32,291 nt of DNA. Origin: Coriobacteriaceae bacterium. GTDB taxonomy: Bacteria; Actinomycetota; Coriobacteriia; Coriobacteriales; Eggerthellaceae. Positions 1 through 10,680 of the stretch are shown here, one piece after another. A program made the translations under genes and the position numbers. Position 1 is the first letter of the stretch, and every line of letters begins with the position of its first letter. The DNA lies in NCBI GenBank assembly GCA_031256895.1, contig JAIRPR010000205.1, positions 1 to 32,291 on the forward strand, in the 5' to 3' direction. The notes beneath the pieces are model-generated. The model was not told the DNA's origin, made no database searches, and saw only the letters and a list, made by a program, of their open reading frames with translations.

Positions 1-246
1 GATATCCTTATCGACCGCCCTGGTCAAAGCGCACACAACGGCAGAATCGCCCGCCAGTTCGGCTATGCGGCGCACGCTCTCGAAATCACCGGGGCTCGAG
101 ATAGGGAATCCCGCCTCTATCACATCCACCTTGAGGCGGAGAAGCTCCCGTGCCACCACCAGCTTCTCTTCAGTGTTCATGGAGGCGCCTGGCGATTGCT
201 CGCCGTCGCGCAAGGTGGTGTCGAAGATGGCGATCTTTCGGGACAT
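1..246 (-). CDS. leuA: 2-isopropylmalate synthase / homologous LeuA-family protein, N-terminal part (truncated by window edge)
   Basis: Reverse-strand translation [66 protein letters not shown]...; [15 protein letters not shown] is the LeuA/HMGL-like signature. Open to the window edge, so missing from the ORF track. Confidence 0.93.
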   Translation of the reverse strand, partial: MSRKIAIFDTTLRDGEQSPGASMNTEEKLVVARELLRLKVDVIEAGFPISSPGDFESVRRIAELAGDSAVVCALTRAVDKDI

Positions 247-284
247 AGGTCGGTTTCCTTTCGTGTAGCTGTTCGCCCGCGCCC

Positions 285-533
285 CCCCGCAACGCCCGGT
301 GCCCTTACACTTCGGTGTAGAAGGTGCCCGGCGATTGCAGGGGGCGCGAGGGTCGAGCGCGGCGTACACAAGGTACGTGAGCGCCCCCCGCAGCGCCCCT
401 CGCTCTGCCCGGCACCCTTACACTAAAGTAGAAGGTGCCCGGCGGTTGCAGGGGGCGCGAGGGTCGAGCGCGGCGTACACAAGGTACGTGAGCGAGCTTC
501 GCAGCGCCCCCTGTAACGCCCGGCACCTTCTAC
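285..533. repeat. Two ~110-bp imperfect palindromic repeat units plus a flanking half-arm
   Basis: Units at about 315-423 and 428-533, cores 111 bp apart. Arms GTAGAAGGTGCCCGGCGgTTGCAGGGGGCGC ... GCGCCCCCTGTAACGCCCGGCACCTTCTAC; core GCGTACACAAGGTACGTGAGCG in both. Confidence 0.9.
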
Positions 534-2107
534 AAGCGGATGTGCCAGAGTTTGCGTAACTCCAGCGCCCCGCGCAGCTTGTCCAGGATCTCTTCGGTCA
601 CATCGCCTTCCACATTCATGAACACAAGGGCGTGCTTCTCTTCGGGCTTCATGCCAACCTGCATGGTGGTGATGTTGATATCGGCAGCCCCCAGGATAGA
701 GCCGATGGTGCCGATCTTGCCGGGGGAATCGAAATACTCGAAGATAAGGGAGTTCGCGGTGGGCACGACCTCCATCTGGTAACCGAGCAGCGATACGATG
801 CGGGGGGTGTGGGCGCTGCCTGCTATCGTGCAGGCGGCTTCTTGGCCATCGGCGCTTATGGCAACCGTCGAGGCGTATTCGGCGGCATCGCTCTTCGACG
901 CGGTGCTGACCTCGATGCCAAAGCGCTTTGCCACGGCTTCTGCGTTGACGGGCGTCACCGCGGTGATGCCGCGGTCGGCAAGCAGGCCGCCCAAAGCCCC
1001 CACGGAAAGGATGGAAAGGTCGGACCCGGCCAAAGCTCCTGCGGCGGTGATCTTCAGGTACTTGGGAAGCTCGCCGCTTACCTGGGCAAGCAGCGCACCC
1101 AACATCTGGCAGGCCGGCACATAGGGGCCGACCACGTCCATGACCTCGGGTGGCACGGGCGCCATGTTCACGGCAGTCGGCACGATGGAGCCGTTGAGGC
1201 CGGCCGCCACGTACTCGGCAATCTGGGTGCCTGCCCTGACCTGCGCCTCTTTGGTGGAGGCGCCCAGGTGCGGGGTCAGGATCACGTTGTCGAACTCGTG
1301 CAGGGGGCTGGTCGTGCAGGGCTCCTTCTCGTACACGTCGATACCGGCTGCGCCGATCTTGCCCGCCGCGACGAAATCGGCAAGGGAAGCCACGTTGTAG
1401 ATGCCCCCGCGCGCGGTGTTCACCAGAACGACGCCATCCTTCATGGCCGCATACTGCTCTGGCCCGAACATGCCTATGGTCTCTTTGGTCTTGGGCAGGT
1501 GAACGGTGATGAAATCGGCCAGGGGGACTATCTCGTCTACGGTGTCATACAGGGTGACGCCCATCTCTTGGGCGCGTGCCGGGCTGCAATAGGGGTCGTA
1601 GCCTATCAGCTTCATACCGAATGCCCGCGCCCTTTCGGCCACCAGCGAGCCGATGCGGCCCAGGCCGAAGATGGCAAGCGTCTTCTCATAGAGCTCCAGC
1701 CCCATGAACTTGGAACGTTCCCACTTGCCTGCGTGCATCGAGTTGTAGGCTTGGGGGGTCTTGCGTGCGCAGGCAAGCATCAGGCACATGGTCTGCTCTG
1801 CTGCCGAGACGATGTTCGAAAAGGGGGCGTTGCACACGATGATGCCCCGCTCGGTGGCCGCCTCGACATCGACATTGTCGATGCCGACGCCGGCGCGGCC
1901 TATCACCTTGAGGGCAACCCCCGCCTCGATGACCTCCCGGGTGGCCTGGGTGGCGCTCCTCACGATGAGGGCATGGTAAGGCACTATGGCCGCCACCAGC
2001 TCTTCGGGGGTCAGATCCAGTTTGACATCGACCTCGAAGCCGTGGTCGCGCAGTATCTGGATGCCTTCCTCTGCCAGTTTTTCCGCTATCAATACCTTGT
2101 CAGCCAT
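530..2107 (-). CDS. serA: D-3-phosphoglycerate dehydrogenase with C-terminal ACT domain
   Basis: 525 aa; GRAGVGIDNVDVEAATERGI, LGRIGSLVAERARAFGM, NTARGGIYN, LTPHLGAST; ACT-like C-terminus. Confidence 0.96.
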   Translation of the reverse strand: MADKVLIAEKLAEEGIQILRDHGFEVDVKLDLTPEELVAAIVPYHALIVRSATQATREVIEAGVALKVIGRAGVGIDNVDVEAATERGIIVCNAPFSNIVSAAEQTMCLMLACARKTPQAYNSMHAGKWERSKFMGLELYEKTLAIFGLGRIGSLVAERARAFGMKLIGYDPYCSPARAQEMGVTLYDTVDEIVPLADFITVHLPKTKETIGMFGPEQYAAMKDGVVLVNTARGGIYNVASLADFVAAGKIGAAGIDVYEKEPCTTSPLHEFDNVILTPHLGASTKEAQVRAGTQIAEYVAAGLNGSIVPTAVNMAPVPPEVMDVVGPYVPACQMLGALLAQVSGELPKYLKITAAGALAGSDLSILSVGALGGLLADRGITAVTPVNAEAVAKRFGIEVSTASKSDAAEYASTVAISADGQEAACTIAGSAHTPRIVSLLGYQMEVVPTANSLIFEYFDSPGKIGTIGSILGAADINITTMQVGMKPEEKHALVFMNVEGDVTEEILDKLRGALELRKLWHIRL

Positions 2108-2220
2108 GGGTCAAGCCTCCGTTCCGCCGCCAGGTCGGCAGCATGTTCTCACCGGGTAAAGCAACGCTGAGCTGTTGTCGCTCATACGTTGTCCCTTTTC
2201 TGTTGTACCTCATACCTTGT

Positions 2221-2360
2221 GCTTCCTGCGGTGCCTCATACCTTGTACCTCATACCTTGTGCTTCCTGCGGCGCAGGGTGTGCTTCCTGCGGTGCCTCAT
2301 GCAGTGCTTCCTGCGGCGCCGGATGCGCTTCCTGCGGCGCAGGATGCGCTTCCTGTGGCA
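2221..2360. repeat. Short tandem array (GCTTCCTGCGGyGC unit) in the aminotransferase-serA spacer
   Basis: gcttcctg at 2221, 2261, 2282, 2306, 2327, 2348 (spacings 40, 21, 24, 21, 21), plus repeated cctcataccttgt. Confidence 0.85.
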
Positions 2361-2373
2361 CGCTTCAGGGCAC

Positions 2374-3519
2374 TCATCCCATCAAGACGGCTTCGGCCGC
2401 CTTGATGCCCGCGCCCGCCTCGAAGACGTAGCCGAGCTCCTTGAGTGCCATCTCGAGTGCGGCAAGCACCACGATGACGTCGAAATCGCCGACATAGCCC
2501 AGGTGGCCTACCCGGAAGATCCTTCCGGCATAATCGTCCTGGCCTCCGGCTATGGTGACGCCGTATTTGTTCTTGAGCGTGCTGACCAGCTTCTTCCCGT
2601 CGATGCCTTCGGGCACCCACACCGGGGTGACCGCATTGCCACGGCCCTCGGGCGGGGCGAAGAGCTCAAGGCCCAAAGCCACGCAGCCCTGACGGGTGGC
2701 CTCGGCCAGCTTCGCGTGACGGGCTATCACGTTCTCGATGCCCTCTTCGCGGATGAGGCGCAGCGCCTCGGCAAGGCCTATCATGAGCGAGACGGCCGGG
2801 GTGAAGGGCGTGGTGTCGTCCTTGAGGCTCTTGCGGTACTTGCCCCAATCGAAGTAGAACTTGGGCAAGGTCGAACGCTCGTAAGCCTTCCATGCCTTCG
2901 GCGAGACCGTGCAGGCAGCAAGCCCCGGAGGCAGCATGAGGCCTTTCTGGGAGCCGGTCATGACCACATCGAGGCCCCATTCGTCCGTCTTGCATTCGAC
3001 AGCGCCGATGCCGGTGATGGAATCGACGATGAGCACACATTCGGGGTAGGCCCGCACGATGGCACCGACTGCCTCCACATCGTTCAGGACGCCCGACGAG
3101 GTCTCCGATTGGGTCACAATGACGCCACGGGTGTCGGGGGCGGCAGCCAGGGCATCAGCGATGTCTTGGGGATCGACGCATTGCTGCCAGCCGTAGGAAA
3201 GTGTCGTGACCTCAAGCCCATAGGCCTTCGAGAGCGATTCCATGCGCTGGCCGAACTTGCCGTTGTAGCACACTATCACCTTGTCGCCCGGGCAGAAGCA
3301 GTTGACGATGGCCGATTCCATAGCGCCCGTGCCCGAAGAGGCAAACATGAGCACATCGCTCAGCTCGGTCTGGAACACGTACTTGAGCCCTTCGGCGCAC
3401 TCGCGCACGCACGCATTGAAGTCGGGGGTGCGGTGGTGGATCATGGGGCGGGCCTGCGCAAGCAGCACTTCGCTGGGGACCGTGGTCGGCCCTGGAGTCA
3501 TCAGGTACTTCTTCTGCAT
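2374..3519 (-). CDS. Class V aminotransferase (alanine-glyoxylate / serine-pyruvate aminotransferase family)
   Basis: 381 aa; MTPGPTTVPSEVLLAQARPMIHHRTPDF, FASSGTGAMESA, GSQKGLMLPPGLA (PLP-Lys region). Confidence 0.93.
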   Translation of the reverse strand: MQKKYLMTPGPTTVPSEVLLAQARPMIHHRTPDFNACVRECAEGLKYVFQTELSDVLMFASSGTGAMESAIVNCFCPGDKVIVCYNGKFGQRMESLSKAYGLEVTTLSYGWQQCVDPQDIADALAAAPDTRGVIVTQSETSSGVLNDVEAVGAIVRAYPECVLIVDSITGIGAVECKTDEWGLDVVMTGSQKGLMLPPGLAACTVSPKAWKAYERSTLPKFYFDWGKYRKSLKDDTTPFTPAVSLMIGLAEALRLIREEGIENVIARHAKLAEATRQGCVALGLELFAPPEGRGNAVTPVWVPEGIDGKKLVSTLKNKYGVTIAGGQDDYAGRIFRVGHLGYVGDFDVIVVLAALEMALKELGYVFEAGAGIKAAEAVLMG

Positions 3520-3838
3520 GATAGGCTTTCCTTTCTGGGACGCACTTCTCTGGGCAACTCATGCCTGCCACACGCGCGGCGGTTCTCGGGCAGCTGGGGA
3601 AGCCCCGGCCGCCTGCGTTCGTCCGATCGGCGGGAAGGGGGGCTTCTTGTCCACTTCCCCACCAATTCGTGTAGCCCTCCTATGGTAAGGCTTCTGCGGT
3701 GCCTGAGTGCCGTAAAGCGCCATTTTTCCGCAGAAGGTAGGCCTATGCCGGCGGGTTCAGACGACTTGATGGGCATCATTGCTCCAGGGCATCGGGAAGG
3801 ATGCCGCGAGGAAGGCTCGAACAAGCACCTCTTCTGTT

Positions 3839-4898
<1,060 letters not shown>

Positions 4899-4982
4899 TG
4901 CGTCTTCCATCCTTTCCTTGGTTTGTGCCTGTGCGGAGCGGCTTATGCACTGGTAGGCGTTCTTCGCTGCCTTGCACACTGT

Positions 4983-5161
4983 CCTCGCGTTCCGTTCCTC
5001 ACACTGTCTTCCTCACGTTGTCCTGCACACACTGTCCTCATGTTTCAGTCCTCATGCTTCCTGCCTTCACGTTGCGTTCCTCACACTGTCTTCCTCACGT
5101 TGCGTTCCTCACGTTCCGTTCCTCATGCGTTCCTCACGTTGCGTTCCTCATGCTGTCCTCA
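4983..5161. repeat. Tandem array with 14/11-bp period in the ilvN-ilvC spacer (minus-strand unit ~ TGAGGAACGCAACG)
   Basis: cctca/cctcg/cctg at 4983, 4997, 5011, 5022, 5036, 5050, 5060/5065, 5079, 5093, 5107, 5121, 5132, 5146, 5157. Confidence 0.92.
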
Positions 5162-5644
5162 TGCTTCCTTGCTGTTGCGCGACATCGCTATCTTGCCGGT
5201 CCGGATTATCTCTTTGATGCCGTAGGCGCGGAAGAGGTCCTCCATGCCTCGCAGCTTGTTCTCGTCCCCTGTCGCCTCGATGGTGAGCGAGCTTCCGCCC
5301 ACATCAACTATCTTCGCGCGGAACACGTTCGCTATCTCGATTATCTCACCCCTTCGGTCAGGGGCTGCGCACACCTTGAACAGCACCAGCTCGCGCTCGA
5401 TCGCGGCATCGTTGGTGAGGTCGCTTATCTTGTGGACCGAGATGAGCTTGTGGAGCTGCTTGGTTATCTGCTCATAGGCCAGCTCATCGGCAGAGACGAT
5501 GGCCGTGACTCGCGACATCGTGGCGTCTTCCGTAGGCCCTACCGTGAGCGACTCTATGTTGAAGCCGCGCCGCGATATCAGGCCGGTCACCCGGCTCAGC
5601 ACGCCGGGCTTGTTCTCAACAAGGACCGAAAGCACATGCCTCAT
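5159..5644 (-). CDS. ilvN: Acetolactate synthase small (regulatory) subunit
   Basis: 161 aa; MRHVLSVLVENKPGVLSRVTGLISRRGFNIESLTVGPTED (ACT domain). Confidence 0.96.
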   Translation of the reverse strand: MRHVLSVLVENKPGVLSRVTGLISRRGFNIESLTVGPTEDATMSRVTAIVSADELAYEQITKQLHKLISVHKISDLTNDAAIERELVLFKVCAAPDRRGEIIEIANVFRAKIVDVGGSSLTIEATGDENKLRGMEDLFRAYGIKEIIRTGKIAMSRNSKEA

Positions 5645-5711
5645 TGCAAGCCTCCTTTCTTCCCTTCCCCAATGCCTGTGCCAACAGGCCTCCCTAACGG
5701 GTTGAAGCCCC

Positions 5712-7639
<1,928 letters not shown>

Positions 7640-7643
<4 letters not shown>

Positions 7644-9346
7644 AACAGGATCGCCCCCTTGTCTGCAGAACTGACCTGCCGGGCATAGCGCGCCAGCACC
7701 CCTTGTGTGAAGCGGGGCTTTGGCGGGTGCCAGGCCTGCGCCCTTTGCGCCAGATCTTCTTCACTGACATCCAGACTCAACACGCCACCCTCGATGTCAA
7801 CCGTGATGTCATCGCCTTCCCTGACCAGGGCTAGAGGGCCGCCGACAGCAGCTTCGGGACTGACGTGCCCCACCGCAGGCCCTTTGGTGGCGCCCGAGAA
7901 GCGCCCGTCGGTGACCAAGGCCACCGAAGAGGAAAGCCCCCTGCCCACGATGGCCGAGGTGGGCGCAAGCATCTCGCGCATGCCGGGGCCGCCCCGCGGG
8001 CCTTCGTAGCGGATGACCACCACGTCGCCCGGCACGATGCGGCCTTCTCCGATAGCCGCACAGGCTGCTTCCTCGCTGTCGAACACCCGGGCAGGACCTG
8101 TGTGGCAAAGCATGGCGCCCGCAACGGCACCCTTCTTCACCACAGCGCCATCGGGGGCAAGGTTGCCCTTCAGCACCTTCAGGGCTCCTTGGGGCGAAAA
8201 GGGGTCGTCATGGCGGCGGCAGACCCGCGGATCGGCAGCAGGCCCGCTGTCGGGAAGCGACGAAACGTCAGGTGCAACAACTGTCGCCAGGTAGTCGGCA
8301 AGCGTTCCCACGCAGGTCTGGGCGTGCAGGTCGAGCAGGCCGAGCGCGGCCAATTCGCGCATCACCACCGGCACGCCCCCCGCCTCATGCAAGGCCAGAA
8401 GCGGAAGCGGGCCAGAAGGCTGGATCTTGACCAGATGAGGGGTCGCCTGGCTGACAGCCTCCCAATCGTCCAAGGTGATAGGATGCCCTGCCTCGGCGGC
8501 TATGGCGGTCAGGTGGAGAACCGTGTTCGTGGAGCCGCCAAAGGCCATGTCGCATTCCATGGCGTTATGGATGGCAGCAGGGCTTATGATGTCTTTCAGA
8601 CAGACGTCCTGCGCCAGAAGGGCCATCACCTTCTTCCCTGCCTGCTTTGCCAGGCGGATGCGCTGCGCATAGACAGCCGGTATGGTGCCGTTGCCCGGAA
8701 GCGCCACGCCCAAGGCCTCACAAAGGCAGTTCATCGAGTTCGCCGTGAACATGCCCGAGCAGCTTCCGCAGGTGGGGCATGCGGTCTCTTCGTAATAGCG
8801 CAGCTTGGCTTCATCCATAGTGCCTGCCGCGACCGCCGCCGCGCCATCGAAGAGGGTGTTGAGGTCGGTCGTTTCCGCCGTATCGCCGAAGCCCTTGCCT
8901 GGCAGCATGGGCCCGCCCGAACAGAAGACGGTGGGGATGTTCACCCGCAAGGCGCCCATCAGCATGCCCGGTACCACCTTGTCGCAGTTGGGTATGCATA
9001 CCATCGCGTCGAAACGGTGTGCGGCAACAGCGCATTCGAGCGAATCGGCGATCGCTTCGCGGGATGCCAGGGAATAATGCATCCCTTCGTGGTTCATGGC
9101 TATCCCGTCGCAGATGCCGATGGTGGAAAGCTCGAAGGGGATGCCGCCTGCCTGGTAGATGCCTGCCTTGACCGCCTCGGCTATGGCACCCAAGCCCAAG
9201 TGCCCGGGTATGATGTCGCTGCGGGAGCCCACCACCGCGACAAAGGGGCGGGCCATCTCGTCATCGGTAATGCCGCAGGCTTTGAGCAGGCTTCGGTGGG
9301 GGGCACGTGCAATGCCTTGCTTTATTGCTTCGCTTCTCATTCCCAT
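7640..9346 (-). CDS. ilvD: Dihydroxy-acid dehydratase
   Basis: 568 aa; [57 protein letters not shown]; stop overlaps the annotated ilvB ATG (ATGA). Confidence 0.97.
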
Positions 9347-9417
9347 CAGGCTTTCTTTCCTTCCTTGAACCGTGCGCGGAGTCCTTGGTGCCTTCAGGGG
9401 GGCGTTTGCGGGGGCAA

Positions 9418-9452
9418 TAAAAAAATCCCGACACGCAAAGCCGCGCCAGGAC
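9418..9452 (-). terminator. Intrinsic terminator of the T-box attenuator
   Basis: Minus strand TCCTGGCGCG-GCTTT-GCGTGTCGGGA-TTTTTTT; continuous pairing including G-U, then 7 T. Confidence 0.82.
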
Positions 9453-9735
9453 TACCCGAAACCTCAGGCACACGCACCTTCCTGGCAGGCCAGGGATTGT
9501 ACCCCCCTTGCTCCCTTGCGAGCAAGAGAAAGGCATGACATGCGCCTTCGCAAAAGACTGATAACGGTAGCCGCCGGTTCGGCTTACTGGCTCCCCTTGG
9601 TCTTGGAGTTCGTCCAAGTACCGCAGGAAACGTTCACGCCAAACTGCTCGGAGGTGGCTTTCAGACCGTCCACCATCGGCTCGCAGCGACCGCCGACTCT
9701 CTGAAGATGGATGCGCCCTTACTTTCCTCGTCAAG
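9421..9735 (-). promoter_or_regulatory. T-box riboswitch leader upstream of ilvD, putative Val (GUU) specifier
   Basis: Minus strand: AGGAAAGTAAGG...CAGAGAGTCGGCGGTCGCTGCGAGCCG (stem I, AGAGAG and distal loop), GCGTGAACGTTTCCT pairing with AGGAAA (specifier loop), GTAAGCCGAACCGGCGGCTACCGTTATCA (stem III-like), then a hairpin with a T-run. Confidence 0.85.
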
Positions 9736-9763
9736 GCATTTAGGACTATTGGTTTGTAAAGGC

Positions 9764-9769
9764 AGTATA
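9764..9769 (-). promoter_or_regulatory. Candidate -10 box (TATACT) for the ilv operon leader
   Basis: Minus strand ...GGGGAGTATACTGCC about 30-40 nt upstream of T-box stem I; no convincing -35. Confidence 0.4.
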
Positions 9770-9981
9770 CTCCCCCCTGCACAGAGGGCGTCCGCACAGG
9801 AAAGGCTTAAGGCTTCCTCCACAGATTCCACACAGAATCATACGCTCGGATACGTGCAGGTTGTCTGCGCGGTGGAGGTGCAGGCCTTTCGGGGACGCCG
9901 GCTTTTCGCCCTGAAACGGTGTTGTGACCAACGCGAGAGGCTTCCGGGCAGCGGCCTTTCGGGCTTGACGTCCTTTCGCCC

Positions 9982-10680
9982 TTACACGGGGCGTTGGGCT
10001 ATGCGGGTTATGGCTGAGGCTTCAAGGTCGGGGTGGGCCGCCAACAGGGCTGCCACGAAGGCATCGACACGCAAAGATCCGCTCGCATGCGCCCTTAAGC
10101 TGAAGCGCAGCATGTTTCCTTCCCCCTCCAAAGGCCCGACCAGGAAATCGGCGCTCGCCAGTTCCTTTTCGCCGTTCTTGCGCTTGACCAGCACGGTTTC
10201 AGGCGGTACCAGAAGCTCGGCACTCACACAAGGCTTATTCAGCCCTTCCGCCCTGCCCGGTTCCTTGTCTTCCGTCCCTCCAGGTTCCCCCTTCTTGGGC
10301 AAGAAAGCCAATTCTACCAGGTAGGTACTCACCGGATAGGCCACCGATGGCGCAGGGGCTTTGTTGCCCAGATACTCACAGGAACTTGGCATGAGGTCTG
10401 CCACGCTGGCCGCTTCAAGGGCTTCCCGTGCCTTTTCAGGGGCGATGTAGCGGGTCAGGTACAGGTCGAAGCATTCCTGGGTGCCCCCCACCCCCACCGG
10501 CAAGGCAGCGCCGAAGGCTATCTTCATATGGGGGGAAAAGCCCTGGGAGACCGCAAAGGGAAGGCCAGCCCTGCGCACGGTCCGTTCCAGGGCGCGTGCC
10601 ACTTCCAAATGGGACAAAAGGGCAAGTCGCCCGCTCTTGCGAAAGGTGACCCTCAAACGGAACGCTTGGGCCTCACTCAT
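9982..10680 (-). CDS. TIGR03936-family radical-SAM-associated protein (DUF2344)
   Basis: 232 aa; RLRVTFRKSGRLALLSHLEVARALERTVRRAGLPFAVSQGFSPHMKIAFGAALPVGV; next to the radical SAM partner. Confidence 0.88.
   Translation of the reverse strand: MSEAQAFRLRVTFRKSGRLALLSHLEVARALERTVRRAGLPFAVSQGFSPHMKIAFGAALPVGVGGTQECFDLYLTRYIAPEKAREALEAASVADLMPSSCEYLGNKAPAPSVAYPVSTYLVELAFLPKKGEPGGTEDKEPGRAEGLNKPCVSAELLVPPETVLVKRKNGEKELASADFLVGPLEGEGNMLRFSLRAHASGSLRVDAFVAALLAAHPDLEASAITRIAQRPV

Noticed and set aside
632-2170. Long plus-strand ORF (512 aa) opposite serA
   Set aside because: Antisense shadow of a well-conserved gene in high-GC DNA; translation is Arg/His/Gly-rich without a recognisable domain.
4983-5161. 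CRISPR or coding repeat
   Set aside because: Units too short, no spacers; periods of 14/11 break every reading frame.
7865-9538. Plus-strand 557-aa ORF opposite ilvD
   Set aside because: Antisense shadow of ilvD.
9746-9931. Minus-strand 61-aa ORF upstream of the T-box
   Set aside because: No recognisable product; overlaps promoter region; not enriched in Ile/Val/Leu codons, so not a leader peptide.
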